Source: Rhodococcus pyridinivorans
Lineage (GTDB): Bacteria; Actinomycetota; Actinomycetes; Mycobacteriales; Mycobacteriaceae
Reading direction: 5' to 3'
Length of the DNA stretch: 64,000 nt
Assembly (NCBI RefSeq): GCF_900105195.1
Contig: NZ_FNRX01000002.1
Location: forward strand, 1,736,001-1,800,000
The translations under genes were made by a program, and so were the position numbers. A model generated the notes under the pieces. That model made no database searches. It was not told the origin of the DNA and saw only the letters and a program-made list of their open reading frames with translations. Positions within the stretch are counted from its first letter, which is position 1. The number at the start of each line of letters is the position of its first letter. Shown piece by piece: positions 32,379 to 41,490 of this stretch.

Positions 32379-33390
32379 GTGACAACACGCCGATCAGGGC
32401 TATCGCCGCGACCCAGACGGTCGCCGCTGCCGCGAGCGCGATCGGACGCCATCCGACGCCGCGGAGCACTTCCCGGCGCACCCCCGCGCCCAGGGCGAAC
32501 ATCGCGACGGTCAGCAGCGTGCGCTGCACCGTCCCCGCAGCCTCCACCACGATCGGATCGAGCAGTCCGGTCGAGCGCAGTGCGACGCACGCGAGGAAAC
32601 CCAGCAGGAAGACCGGCACGATCGGGGGAGTGCGCTCGTCGCGGCGGTCCTCACCGCGCCGCCGAGCGACGACCCCGACGACCGCCACGACCGGGGCCAG
32701 CAGTGCCACCCGTGCGAGCTTGACCGTCACCGCCGCGGCGAGCACCCCACCGGCGGTGGCCTCGAGGGCGGTGCCGGTCGCGACCACCTGGGCGACCTCG
32801 TGGATCGCCGCACCCGCCCACAGACCGGCGGTCCCGGGAGTCAGCCCGAGCATCCCGGCGGCGAGCGGAACGAGCGGGATCATCGCGGTGCCGAAGACGA
32901 CCACCAATGCGACGGTGGTGACGAGTTCGCGTTTGCGCGAATCGATCACACCGTCGACCGCCGCCGCGGCCGCGGCTCCGCAGATCGAGAAACCGCACGC
33001 GATGAGCAGGCGCTGGGTCCAGCCCACCCCGAGCCACCGGCCGAAGGCGAGCGACCCGCCGATACCCGCGACGACGACGGTCGCCGCGACGACCGCTGTG
33101 CCCCACCCGAGGTCGACGAGATCGGAGACCGCGAGCTGCACGCCGAGAAGAGCGACGCCCACTCGGAGGAGACGCTTCGACGCCGTACCCAGGCCCGGCT
33201 CCAGAAGGCCGACCACCGGTGCGGGCAGACCGATATTCGCCACGACCACACCCAGGACGATCGCGACGAGCAACGGGCTCGTCCCGGGGATCAGGTGCGC
33301 CGCTCCCAGTGCGACGACCGCGCCCGCCGCGGCCACGAGGAGACCCGGGACGACGGTGGGCCGGGACACGGGCGCGTGGACGGTGAGCAT
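32365..33390 (-). CDS. YeiH-family putative sulfate exporter
   Basis: 341-residue integral membrane protein (about ten helices) of the Cons_hypoth698/YeiH family. Signatures are GVALLGVQLAVSDL, CGFSICGAAAAAA and GAAIHEVAQVVATG. Homologues are linked to export of sulfite or sulfate-like anions and are often paired with a divergent LysR gene, as here. The start at 33390 has GGAAGAG upstream; ATG 33441 is possible but lies at the edge of the operator. Confidence 0.85.
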   Translation of the reverse strand: MLTVHAPVSRPTVVPGLLVAAAGAVVALGAAHLIPGTSPLLVAIVLGVVVANIGLPAPVVGLLEPGLGTASKRLLRVGVALLGVQLAVSDLVDLGWGTAVVAATVVVAGIGGSLAFGRWLGVGWTQRLLIACGFSICGAAAAAAVDGVIDSRKRELVTTVALVVVFGTAMIPLVPLAAGMLGLTPGTAGLWAGAAIHEVAQVVATGTALEATAGGVLAAAVTVKLARVALLAPVVAVVGVVARRRGEDRRDERTPPIVPVFLLGFLACVALRSTGLLDPIVVEAAGTVQRTLLTVAMFALGAGVRREVLRGVGWRPIALAAAATVWVAAIALIGVLSLSGR

Positions 33391-33444
33391 GCCTCGACTC
33401 TTCCGCCGCAGCGGTGTCCGCACCAGCCGTCGATCGGACATGAG

Positions 33445-33465
33445 CTCATATCGAATGGATATGAG
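33445..33465. promoter_or_regulatory. LysR-type operator between yeiH-like and lysR genes
   Basis: Perfect inverted repeat CTCATATC-N5-GATATGAG (33445-33452 with 33458-33465), centred in the divergent intergenic region and 15 bases before the -10 of the LysR gene. It fits the T-N11-A LysR pattern. Confidence 0.65.
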
Positions 33466-33479
33466 TGGCGAGTGCGGCA

Positions 33480-33485
33480 TATCGT
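33480..33485 (+). promoter_or_regulatory. Leaderless promoter (-10) of the LysR gene
   Basis: TATCGT, six bases, then ATG 33492; no ribosome-binding site is present. Confidence 0.45.
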
Positions 33486-33491
33486 TCGTGC

Positions 33492-34385
33492 ATGACCAGC
33501 TGGCCGGATCTCGTCGCTCTGGAACTGCTCGTCGGGGTCGACGACCGGGGCGGGCTCGGCGCCGCGGCCCGCGCGGCCGGTCTCGCCCAACCCAACGCGA
33601 CCCGCATGCTGCGCCGACTCGAACGGCAACTCGGCGCGGTCCTCGTGCGGCGGGGCCGCACGGGTTCGGTGCTCACCCCGGAGGGCACGGTGGTCGCGCA
33701 CTGGGCGCGGGAGGTCCTGGCCGACGCGGAACGCCTCCTCGACGCCGCTGCAGCACTGCGCGTCGAACAGCAACCCGAACTGGTGGTCGCGGCGTCGATG
33801 ACGGTCGCCGAACACCTCATCCCGCGGTGGCTCGGCGCCTTCCGCACGCTCCGCGACGACGTCCAGATCCAGTTGCAGGTCCACAACTCGATGCGGGTGT
33901 GTGACGTCGTCGCCGAGGGCGGATGCGACGTCGGGTTCGTCGAGGGGCCGACGGTTCCGGAGGGACTGCACAGTGTCGCGGTGGCACGCGACCGCCTGGT
34001 CGTGGTCGTCCCGCCGCAGCATCCGTGGGCACGGCGGCGGCGCCCGCTCACCGTGGCCGAATTCGCGGCGACACCACTGGTCGTCCGCGAGGAGGGGTCC
34101 GGTACCCGCCGCACCCTCGACCTCGCGTTGCAGGAGTACGACCGGGCCGCACCGCTGCTCGAACTCGGGAGCGGAGCCGCGGTCCGCACGAGTGTGCTCG
34201 GGGGCACGGGCCCGGCGGTGCTGAGCACCCTGGCGGTGGAGGAGTATCTGGACTCCGGCCGGCTCGTCGCGGTCGCGGTGGACGGACTCGACCTGCAGCG
34301 TGTGCTCCGCGCGGTCTGGAGGCCGCCGCGGGTGTTGTCCGGTCCGGCGGGGGAGTTGGTCCGACTGATCACCCGTACCCGCTGA
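33492..34385 (+). CDS. LysR-family transcriptional regulator
   Basis: 297 residues: N-terminal winged helix-turn-helix (LGAAARAAGLAQPNATRMLRRLERQLG) and a periplasmic-binding-protein-like effector domain (about residues 90-290). Divergent from the YeiH-like exporter with a shared palindrome, so it most likely controls that gene and itself. ATG 33492 is chosen over an ATG 27 bases earlier because of the -10 box six bases upstream. Confidence 0.9.
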   Translation: MTSWPDLVALELLVGVDDRGGLGAAARAAGLAQPNATRMLRRLERQLGAVLVRRGRTGSVLTPEGTVVAHWAREVLADAERLLDAAAALRVEQQPELVVAASMTVAEHLIPRWLGAFRTLRDDVQIQLQVHNSMRVCDVVAEGGCDVGFVEGPTVPEGLHSVAVARDRLVVVVPPQHPWARRRRPLTVAEFAATPLVVREEGSGTRRTLDLALQEYDRAAPLLELGSGAAVRTSVLGGTGPAVLSTLAVEEYLDSGRLVAVAVDGLDLQRVLRAVWRPPRVLSGPAGELVRLITRTR

Positions 34386-34408
34386 CCTGGCTTACATCCG
34401 GCGCCGGG

Positions 34409-35272
34409 TCACGCGCGCGAGTGCTGCAACGCACCAGCCCCCGCGACCACCACGAGTGCGATACCCGCGAGGGCGAGAGGTTCGACGACCTGCCTCAGCA
34501 CCAGAGCGCCGGCGAGCGCTGCGGCGGCGGGTTCGAGCGCGATGAGGATCGCGAACACCTTCTTCGGCAGGTCGCGCAGGGCACGGATCTCGAGGGTGTA
34601 CGGGATCGCCGACGACAGCAGCGCCACGGCGAGTCCTGCGAGGACGAGGCCGGGCCGGAGGAGCTCGGTGCCGGCCGTCGCCGCGCCGAACGGCAGGACG
34701 ACGACGGCCGCGATCGTCGTCGCCCCGGCCAGCCCCGCCGATCCGGGCAGGGTCGTCGCCACACGTGAGCCCGCCACGATGTACCAGGCCCACCCCGATG
34801 CGGCGACCAGCGCGAAGGCGACTCCGAGCGGATCGGGACCGGTGGACAGCCCGGCACCGTCGCCGACGCCGAGCAGGACCACCCCGCCCAGCGCGAGCAC
34901 CACCCACAGGGCGTCGCGCATACGTCGGGACAGGATCGCGGCCAGCCCGAGAGGGCCGAGGAACTCGATGGTGACGGTCGCGGCGAGCGGCAGTCGCGTC
35001 AACGCTCCGTAGAACGCCGTGTTCATCAGCGCGAGACTCGCGCCCAGTGTCACCACCGCCCGCCACTGTTCCGGTGTCCACGTCCACGGCCGGGGCCGGG
35101 TGAACGCGCAGAGGATCACGGCGGCGAACAGCAGGCGCAGGGTCACCGTGCCGAGAGCACCAGCCCGGTCGAACAGGGTCGCGGCGAAGGCCGCCCCGAA
35201 CTGCATCGACAGCACCGCGGTGAGGACCGCGACGACAGGGCCGACGGTGTGCGTGCGGGAATCGTCGGCCAT
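34409..35272 (-). CDS. EamA/RhtA-type metabolite exporter
   Basis: 287-residue protein with ten predicted membrane helices and two EamA repeats (drug/metabolite transporter superfamily). Signatures include [25 protein letters not shown] early and [17 protein letters not shown] late, as in the threonine/homoserine exporter RhtA. It converges on the LysR gene with a 23-base gap. The substrate is not determinable here. Confidence 0.87.
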   Translation of the reverse strand: MADDSRTHTVGPVVAVLTAVLSMQFGAAFAATLFDRAGALGTVTLRLLFAAVILCAFTRPRPWTWTPEQWRAVVTLGASLALMNTAFYGALTRLPLAATVTIEFLGPLGLAAILSRRMRDALWVVLALGGVVLLGVGDGAGLSTGPDPLGVAFALVAASGWAWYIVAGSRVATTLPGSAGLAGATTIAAVVVLPFGAATAGTELLRPGLVLAGLAVALLSSAIPYTLEIRALRDLPKKVFAILIALEPAAAALAGALVLRQVVEPLALAGIALVVVAGAGALQHSRA

Positions 35273-35366
35273 CTCGTCAGTCTGTCCGACGAGCACGAAC
35301 GACGCCTGCCGCAAAAAACAATCACACGTGCTTGATTTTGGGGCTGTGGCGTGTGACGCTTGCCGC

Positions 35367-36161
35367 ATGTCCGATCTGTACATCGTGCTCGACGATCTCC
35401 GCGCGGAGGGCGACGATCTCGACGCTCTCGTCGCGACCCTGCCCGACGGGAGTTGGGCACTGCCCACCCCGGCGGAGGGCTGGACCATCGCTCACCAGAT
35501 CGGTCACCTGTTGTGGACCGACCGGGCGGCGCTCACCGCCGTGCGCGACCCGGACGCCTTCGTGAAGATGGTCGAAGCGGCATTCGGCGACCCGCTGGGA
35601 TTCGTCGACGTCGGTGCCGAGGAACAGGCGGGGCGGCCGCCCGCGGAGTTGCTCGCCGACTGGCGCGACACCCGCCGCGAACTCGCCGACGCGCTCGCCG
35701 AACTCCCGCGGGGTACGAAGATCCTGTGGTTCGGACCGCCGATGTCGCCGGCGTCGATGGCGACCGCGCGGCTCATGGAGACCTGGGCGCACGGGGGTGA
35801 CGTCGCCGACGCCCTCGGTGTCACCCGCACGCCCACCGCGCGCCTGAAGAACGTCGCGCACCTGGGGGTGCGGACGCGCGACTTCGCGTACGTCATCCGC
35901 GACCGGAAGCCCCCGGCCGAGCCGTTCCGCGTCGTGCTTACCGCCCCCGACGGGGACAGCTGGGAATGGGGTCCGGAGGACGCCGCGCAGTCGGTCACCG
36001 GCCCGGCCCTGGACTTCTGCCTGCTCGTCACCCAGCGCATCCACCGCGACGACACCGCCCTCGTCGCCGACGGCCCGGACGCGGAGGAATGGCTCGGCCT
36101 CGCGCAGGCCTTCGCCGGTGCCCCCGGCGCCGGGCGCGAGCCCGGCTCGTCCGCCACCTGA
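35367..36161 (+). CDS. TIGR03084 family metal-binding protein
   Basis: 264-residue member of the DinB-like/mycothiol maleylpyruvate isomerase N-terminal superfamily, TIGR03084 subgroup. It has the metal-site pattern [15 protein letters not shown] and [15 protein letters not shown], with His residues placed to bind a divalent metal. Such proteins often stand next to acyl-CoA dehydrogenases, as here. Reaction unknown; mycothiol-dependent chemistry is an inference. Confidence 0.85.
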   Translation: MSDLYIVLDDLRAEGDDLDALVATLPDGSWALPTPAEGWTIAHQIGHLLWTDRAALTAVRDPDAFVKMVEAAFGDPLGFVDVGAEEQAGRPPAELLADWRDTRRELADALAELPRGTKILWFGPPMSPASMATARLMETWAHGGDVADALGVTRTPTARLKNVAHLGVRTRDFAYVIRDRKPPAEPFRVVLTAPDGDSWEWGPEDAAQSVTGPALDFCLLVTQRIHRDDTALVADGPDAEEWLGLAQAFAGAPGAGREPGSSAT

Positions 36162-36249
36162 GACCGCCCGCCCCACAGTCGAGACACCTCCGGCCGAGAC
36201 ATCTTCGACCGAAACACCATCCTCGACCGAAAACACCATCGGAGACATC

Positions 36250-37398
36250 GTGAGCATGTGGACCACCCCCGAGCGTCTCGCCCTCCGCGAGACCGTCACC
36301 GGTTTCGTGAAGCGTGAGATCCTGCCCCACCTCGACGACTGGGAGCGCGCCGGCGAACTGCCCCGCGAACTGCACGTCGAGGCCGCGAAGATCGGCCTGC
36401 TCGGCGCCGGATTCCCCGAGGAGGTCGGCGGTTCCGGTGGCGACGGCGCCGACACGCTCACCGTGTGCGAGGCGTTCCACGAGGCGGGGGCCTCGGGCGG
36501 CGCGTTCGCATCACTGTTCACGTGCGGCATCGCCCTGCCGCACCTCATCGCGGCCGGCGATCCCGATCAGATCGACAAGTGGGTACGGCCCACTCTCGCA
36601 GGCGAACTCGTCGGGTCCCTCGCGATCACCGAACCGGGCGGCGGATCGGACGTCGGTCATCTGACCACCACCGCGGTGCGCGACGGCGACCACTACGTCG
36701 TCAACGGCGCGAAGACCTACATCACCTCGGGATGCCGCGCCGACTTCGTGGTCACCGCCGTCCGCACCGGAGGTCCCGGCGCCGGGGGAGTCTCGTTGCT
36801 CGTGATCGAGAAGGGCACAACGGGTTTCACCGTCTCCCGCAAGCTCGACAAGATGGGATGGCGCGCGTCGGACACCGCCGAGTTGTCCTTCGCCGACGTC
36901 CGCGTACCGGTCACCAACCTCGTCGGCGCGGAGAACACCGGATTCTGGCAGATCGCACAGGGTTTCGTCTCCGAGCGGATCGCCCTCGCCGCCCAGGCCT
37001 ATTCGGGTGCGCAGCGGTGCCTGGACCTGACCGTCGCGTGGTGCCGCGACCGCGAGACCTTCGGCCGGCCGCTGATCACCCGCCAGGCCGTGCAGCGCAC
37101 CCTGTCCGAGATGGCGCGTCGCGTCGACGTCGCGCGCGTCTACACGCGGCACGTCACCGAGCGCGCCGTGGCGGGAGAGACCGACCTGATCGCCGAGGTG
37201 TGTTTCGCGAAGAACACCGCGGTCGAGGCCGGCGAATGGGTCGCCGACCAGGCGGTTCAGTTGTTCGGCGGCCTCGGGTACATGGCCGAATCGGAGGTCG
37301 AACGGCAGTACCGCGACATGCGCATCCTCGGCATCGGTGGTGGCACCACAGAGATCCTCACCGAACTCGCCGCCAAGCGGCTGGGTTACGGCGCCTGA
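36250..37398 (+). CDS. Acyl-CoA dehydrogenase
   Basis: 382-residue FAD flavoenzyme of the acyl-CoA dehydrogenase family. It has an alpha-helical N-domain, a beta domain (SLAITEPGGGSDVGHLTTTAV, FAD/substrate contacts) and a C-terminal helical domain. The candidate catalytic Glu is in GGLGYMAESEVER. The GTG start follows GGAGAC. The next gene is a second acyl-CoA dehydrogenase 67 bases downstream, so the two form a likely unit for a specific branched or aromatic acyl-CoA. Confidence 0.92.
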   Translation: MSMWTTPERLALRETVTGFVKREILPHLDDWERAGELPRELHVEAAKIGLLGAGFPEEVGGSGGDGADTLTVCEAFHEAGASGGAFASLFTCGIALPHLIAAGDPDQIDKWVRPTLAGELVGSLAITEPGGGSDVGHLTTTAVRDGDHYVVNGAKTYITSGCRADFVVTAVRTGGPGAGGVSLLVIEKGTTGFTVSRKLDKMGWRASDTAELSFADVRVPVTNLVGAENTGFWQIAQGFVSERIALAAQAYSGAQRCLDLTVAWCRDRETFGRPLITRQAVQRTLSEMARRVDVARVYTRHVTERAVAGETDLIAEVCFAKNTAVEAGEWVADQAVQLFGGLGYMAESEVERQYRDMRILGIGGGTTEILTELAAKRLGYGA

Positions 37399-37465
37399 CC
37401 CACCTGTTCCCTCATGCGACCGTCCACGGCCGCGCGTCCTCTCACCCGACCCGGAAGGCATCCCC

Positions 37466-38626
37466 GTGAGCATCATCGAGACCGAAGAACAGAAGGAACT
37501 ACGCGCTGCGGTGGCGGCTCTGGCCGAGCGCTACAACTACGTCGACTACGTACTTCCCAAGTCGCGCGCGCACGAGCCGCTCACCGAATTGTGGGCGGAG
37601 GCGGCCAAGCTCGGCTTCCTCGGTGTGAACCTTCCGGAGCAGTACGGAGGCGGCGGCGCCGGCATCTACGAACTCGCGCTGGTGCAGGAGGAGCTCTCCG
37701 CGAAGGGCGCCGGGCTGCTGCTCGTCGTGGTTTCACCGGCGATCTGCGGCACCATCATCTCCAAGTACGGCACCGACGCTCAGAAGCAGGAATGGCTGCC
37801 CGGCCTCGCCGACGGCTCTTGCATCATGGCCTTCGGCATCACCGAGGCCGACGCCGGATCCAACTCGCACAACATCACCACGATCGCGCGCCGCGACGGT
37901 GACGACTGGATCCTCTCCGGCAGCAAGGTCTACATCTCCGGTGTCGACCAGGCCGACGCCGTGCTCGTCGTCTCCCGCACCGAGGACGCGAAGACCGGCA
38001 AGCTCCGTCCGGCCCTGTTCATCGTGCCGACCGATGCCCCGGGCTTCACGAAGACGCCCATGGAGATGGACATCCTCGAGCCGGACTACCAGTTCTCCCT
38101 GTTCTTCGACGACGTCCGACTTCCCGCCGACGCACTCGTCGGTGAGCCGGAGGCCGCGCTCATGCAGCTGTTCGCCGGACTGAACCCCGAACGGATCATG
38201 GGCGCGGCGATGGCAGTGGGTATGGGCCGGTACGCCCTCGACGCCGCGGTGCGCTACGCCAACGAGCGGACCGTCTGGAAGCAGCCCATCGGTGCGCACC
38301 AGGGCATCGCGCACCCGCTGGCGCAGCGCCGGATCGAGCTCGAACTCGCCAAGCTCATGATGCAGAAGGCCGCCGTCCTCTACGACAGCGGCGACGACTT
38401 CGGGGCCGCCGAGGCCGCGAACATGGCCAAGTACGCCGCGGGTGAGGCTGCGATCGCCTCGCTGGACCAGGCGATCCAGACCCACGGCGGTGCCGGCCTC
38501 ACTCGGGAGTACGGCCTCGCGGCGATGCTCGGCGCCGCGCGCATCGCACGCGTGGCGCCGGTCAGCCGGGAGATGATCCTCAACTTCGTGGCCCAGCACT
38601 CGCTGGGCCTGCCGAAGTCGTACTAG
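37466..38626 (+). CDS. Acyl-CoA dehydrogenase, second copy
   Basis: 386-residue acyl-CoA dehydrogenase, clearly divergent from its neighbour. FAD-domain motif FGITEADAGSNSHNITTIA; C-terminal THGGAGLTREYG with a candidate catalytic Glu. The GTG start has GGAAGG upstream. The stop overlaps the end of the convergent TetR gene by four bases. A heteromeric enzyme with the preceding gene product is possible, as seen for some mycobacterial FadE pairs. Confidence 0.92.
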   Translation: MSIIETEEQKELRAAVAALAERYNYVDYVLPKSRAHEPLTELWAEAAKLGFLGVNLPEQYGGGGAGIYELALVQEELSAKGAGLLLVVVSPAICGTIISKYGTDAQKQEWLPGLADGSCIMAFGITEADAGSNSHNITTIARRDGDDWILSGSKVYISGVDQADAVLVVSRTEDAKTGKLRPALFIVPTDAPGFTKTPMEMDILEPDYQFSLFFDDVRLPADALVGEPEAALMQLFAGLNPERIMGAAMAVGMGRYALDAAVRYANERTVWKQPIGAHQGIAHPLAQRRIELELAKLMMQKAAVLYDSGDDFGAAEAANMAKYAAGEAAIASLDQAIQTHGGAGLTREYGLAAMLGAARIARVAPVSREMILNFVAQHSLGLPKSY

Positions 38627-39282
38627 GCCGACGCTTCCGAGTCGGATGCTTCCGGGTTCGAGGTTTCGGGGTTCGACACCTCGAACCCGGAGGTTCCGTT
38701 GTTCGGCGGGAAGGAATCCGGCGGGAAGAGACCGGTCGCCTCCTCCGCTGGGAGCAGCGTCCCCAGCAGATAGGCGAGGGACCACCGCAACGAGCTCACG
38801 TCCTGCAGCGGCACGGTCTGCTGGTAGCCCACGAGCGTGTACAGGGCCAGCCGCGCGAACCGCTCGGCCTGGTCCCTCGAACCGAGGTACTGGGCCACCG
38901 CTTCGGCCACCACCGCGTACCGCAGGTCGTCGACCTCGCTCTGCACCTCGTGGACGCCGGAGTCGCTGTGCGACCAACCGCGGATGGCGGACTCGGCGGA
39001 GTGGGGGAGGCTGCACGCGAATTCGACGAGCAACCGGAGCCGCCGGGTCATCGAACCCTCGAGGCGCGCCGCGGCGGCGAGCTGGAGCGTCTGGCTCTCG
39101 AGCCAGTGCTGGAGGAATTCGGTCTTGAACTGCGCCCAGCTCTCGAAATAGTTGTAGAACGAGCCGGTCGTCACCTCGAGGTGACTGCACAACCGTGCCT
39201 GCTTGAGTCCGGCATGGTCGTTGGTGGCCAGGATGGCCAGCGCGGCGTCGAAGTAGTCCTCGCGCCTGACGGTGGTCGCCAC
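38623..39282 (-). CDS. TetR-family transcriptional regulator
   Basis: 219 residues with an N-terminal TetR helix-turn-helix (LKQARLCSHLEVTTGSFYNYFES). A helical ligand domain follows, and the last ~35 residues form a Ser/Glu/Pro-rich low-complexity tail (repeated ETSNPEASDSEASA-like). It is convergent with the acyl-CoA dehydrogenases and may control them. The tail-coding DNA holds a 13-bp hairpin. Confidence 0.88.
   Translation of the reverse strand: MATTVRREDYFDAALAILATNDHAGLKQARLCSHLEVTTGSFYNYFESWAQFKTEFLQHWLESQTLQLAAAARLEGSMTRRLRLLVEFACSLPHSAESAIRGWSHSDSGVHEVQSEVDDLRYAVVAEAVAQYLGSRDQAERFARLALYTLVGYQQTVPLQDVSSLRWSLAYLLGTLLPAEEATGLFPPDSFPPNNGTSGFEVSNPETSNPEASDSEASA
38652..38690. terminator. 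Hairpin inside the TetR 3' end, probable terminator
   Basis: Perfect 13-bp stem (38652-38664 with 38678-38690), 26 bases beyond the acyl-CoA dehydrogenase stop and within the coding tail of the convergent TetR gene. Confidence 0.6.
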
Positions 39283-39383
39283 GTGGTGCTCCCCTTTCCC
39301 CCCGACCTGTTATACGAGTGTACGGATGATGACCTTTGCGTACGGTCTCGGGGTCGCACGAATACCCGTTCGGCGGAAGATCA

Positions 39384-39419
39384 GTCGTGACGGAACGGTC
39401 GTGACCACGGGGTCGTGAC
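39384..39419 (+). repeat. Three GTCGTGAC repeats spaced 14 bases apart
   Basis: GTCGTGAC at 39384-39391, 39398-39405 and 39412-39419, exact and with constant period, between two divergent TetR genes and 25 bases before the second start. Each has a GTC-NN-GAC symmetric core. Candidate multi-site operator. Confidence 0.65.
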
Positions 39420-39444
39420 AGGACAGGCAGGAACAGGAGTCCCG

Positions 39445-40074
39445 ATGGCGCGAGAACCGAAGCAGGACCGCAGCCGCGCCACGCGGCGGCGACTGCTCGA
39501 GGCGACGATCGACTGCCTCGTCGAATCCGGTTGGGCCGCAACCACGGTGAGTGTGGTCGCCGAGCGGGCAGGAGTGTCGCGCGGGGCCGCCCAGCATCAC
39601 TTCCCGACCCGGGAGGATCTCATCACCGCATCGCTCGAGTTCATGTTCGACAGTCGCATCGAGCGGGTCCGCACCGAACCGTTCGACGTGCCCGAGGGCG
39701 TCGGCCGCACGGAGGCGGTGGTCGAGCGCATCGTCGACCAATGCACCGGCAACATGTTCAAGGCCGCCCTGCAGGTGTGGACGGCCGCGGCGGCCGATCC
39801 GGCTCTGCGCGAGATGCTCCTGCCGCTCGAGGAGAAGTTCGGCCGTGTCTCGCACGCGGTGGCCGTCGAGCAGCTCGGTGCCGACGACACCGACCCGGTC
39901 GTGCACCGGACGGTGCAGGCGACCCTGGATCTCGCGCGCGGCCTCGGCCTGGCCGACGTGCTGACGGACGACTCGGCCCGCCGGCGGGAGATCGTCCGGC
40001 ACTGGGCCGCGCAGCTCGACGAGGTGCTCCGGGAGTCCTCGGGTCGTCGCACACAGGCGGGCCCGGCTCGGTAG
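39445..40074 (+). CDS. TetR-family transcriptional regulator (divergent copy)
   Basis: 209 residues. Classic N-terminal DNA-binding domain (RRRLLEATIDCLVESGW ... VVAERAGVSRGAAQHHF) and a C-terminal helical effector domain. ATG 39445 follows AGGAACAGGAG. It precedes the DUF3558 lipoproteins and the str operon, the same position as Rv0681 in M. tuberculosis. Target unknown. Confidence 0.9.
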   Translation: MAREPKQDRSRATRRRLLEATIDCLVESGWAATTVSVVAERAGVSRGAAQHHFPTREDLITASLEFMFDSRIERVRTEPFDVPEGVGRTEAVVERIVDQCTGNMFKAALQVWTAAAADPALREMLLPLEEKFGRVSHAVAVEQLGADDTDPVVHRTVQATLDLARGLGLADVLTDDSARRREIVRHWAAQLDEVLRESSGRRTQAGPAR

Positions 40075-40077
40075 TCT
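40072..40077 (+). promoter_or_regulatory. Likely leaderless promoter (-10) of the first DUF3558 gene
   Basis: TAGTCT overlapping the end of the TetR gene, seven bases, then ATG 40085; no ribosome-binding site. Confidence 0.45.
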
Positions 40078-40084
40078 TCCCGCC

Positions 40085-40636
40085 ATGCCTCTCCCGCGCA
40101 TCGGAAGGACGGCGGCTGCCGTGGCGACGGCCGGTCTCGTGGGTCTCGGTGCGGCGGCGTGCGGGAACTCCGACGACGCCGGACAGGTCGAGACCTCGCC
40201 GACCGCGTCCGTCACCGACCCCGGCCCGCTGTTCGACGAGTGCGGCGCGATGTCCGACGACGAGGTGGCGGCGGCTTTCGGTCTCGGCAGTTTCACGACG
40301 GTGACGCGCAACTCGGTGGGCTGCGAGTGGGAGATCTACGTCGGCGGCCCCAGTGTGAGCTTCTCGTGGTACCGGGGAAGTCCCATCGGTCGCGAACGCG
40401 CCGGCTCCGATCTCATCGGCCGGCCCGCCGCCGACGTCGAGATCGGGGGACGGTCCGGCTTCATGGGGTCCTATCAGAACGACCTGGGGCAGACGACGCT
40501 GTGCGAGATCGGCGTGGAGTTCGGCGGCGACTTCGTCCACTGGTCGGTCTCGTACTCGAACCTCACGCCCGTCGCCGACGCCTGCGTCGTCGCTCGCGGC
40601 CTGGCCACCACGAGTGTGGAAAGGGTGCAGAAGTGA
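40085..40636 (+). CDS. DUF3558 lipoprotein
   Basis: 183-residue secreted lipoprotein: signal peptide with lipobox AAAC (Cys26) and a DUF3558 domain with paired Cys (DECGAMSDDEVAAAFG, GCEWEIYVGGPSVSFSWY). The pair next to rpsL corresponds in position to Rv0679c/Rv0680c. Function unknown. The stop overlaps the start of the second copy by four bases. Confidence 0.85.
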   Translation: MPLPRIGRTAAAVATAGLVGLGAAACGNSDDAGQVETSPTASVTDPGPLFDECGAMSDDEVAAAFGLGSFTTVTRNSVGCEWEIYVGGPSVSFSWYRGSPIGRERAGSDLIGRPAADVEIGGRSGFMGSYQNDLGQTTLCEIGVEFGGDFVHWSVSYSNLTPVADACVVARGLATTSVERVQK

Positions 40637-41166
40637 ACGCCCGCCGCTGGTGCGCCGCATTCGCGACCGTCCTCACGACGGGTGCTCTGCTCACCGGATG
40701 TACCCGCACCATCGAGGGGCGGGCCGTCCCGGAGGGGATCGGCGGCGGCACGGGCGCCGAGTTCACCCGGCTGCTCACCGAGTGCGATGCCGTCGCCGAC
40801 GAGAAGATCGCCGAGGCCGTGGGCGCGGACTACGTCTATCGCGGATTCTTCGGTGCGATCTGCCGCTGGGACGGTGAGGGACCCACGGGAGTAGTGAAGG
40901 TCACCTTCAACTGGTTCGAGACCGGTTCCCTCGACCACGAACGCGCCGCCGCCGAGGGGCTCGGTTACGAGATCGAGAACACGACCATCGAGGGCCGGCG
41001 GGCACTGCAGATGCGCCGACCCGGCGATCCGCTGTCGTGCGGGGTCAGTTCCGGGGCGTCGACGACCGGCATCTTCGGCTGGTGGGTGCAGTACACCTCC
41101 GGGGGAGCGGACCCGTGTGAAGCTGCTGCTACGTTGGCCCGGCTCACACTGAACCTCAGCAGTTGA
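40633..41166 (+). CDS. DUF3558 lipoprotein, second copy
   Basis: 177 residues starting at GTG 40633 (GTGA overlap with the previous gene). Signal peptide with lipobox LTGC (Cys23) and a DUF3558 domain sharing CDAVADEKIAEAVGADY and CRWDGEGPTGVVKVTFNWFE with its neighbour. It is a tandem paralogue; the two probably act together in the cell envelope. Confidence 0.83.
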   Translation: MNARRWCAAFATVLTTGALLTGCTRTIEGRAVPEGIGGGTGAEFTRLLTECDAVADEKIAEAVGADYVYRGFFGAICRWDGEGPTGVVKVTFNWFETGSLDHERAAAEGLGYEIENTTIEGRRALQMRRPGDPLSCGVSSGASTTGIFGWWVQYTSGGADPCEAAATLARLTLNLSS

Positions 41167-41206
41167 CGGTGTGTGCGGATCCTCGGGAGGGTGCGCGCTT
41201 CTCACT

Positions 41207-41236
41207 TTGACCTCATGCGCGCACGCCGGGTATCGT
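41207..41236 (+). promoter_or_regulatory. Promoter of the rpsL-rpsG-fusA operon
   Basis: TTGACC, 18-nt spacer, TATCGT. It gives a leader of about 250 nt. The 324 bases between the DUF3558 gene and rpsL contain no gene; besides this promoter they hold a notable palindrome at 41365-41382. Confidence 0.55.
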
Positions 41237-41364
41237 TGTGGGTCGTGTCCGGCATGCCCGGGCCGGTCTGTGTGCCTATGCGAGGTAGTGCCGTGCGCGC
41301 GGTCTGTGGATATCTGCAGGAGCGAGCCCCCGGCTGCCTGTGTGGGGGTACGCGACACACCCGA

Positions 41365-41382
41365 CCTCGTGTGCACACGAGG
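41365..41382. promoter_or_regulatory. 18-bp perfect palindrome in the rpsL leader
   Basis: CCTCGTGTGCACACGAGG, fully self-complementary with no spacer, about 110 bases before rpsL. As DNA it suits a dimeric regulator; as RNA it would form a tight hairpin or dimerise. Confidence 0.6.
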
Positions 41383-41490
41383 GGCGAGTGCGGGGCAGCA
41401 GCTTTCTTGCCCCAACCGATGGATCCCTAATTTCAGAACAGCCGAGGTTGCTCGAAGTGAGCAGCTTCAGACAACGAAGAAAGCCGGTTA

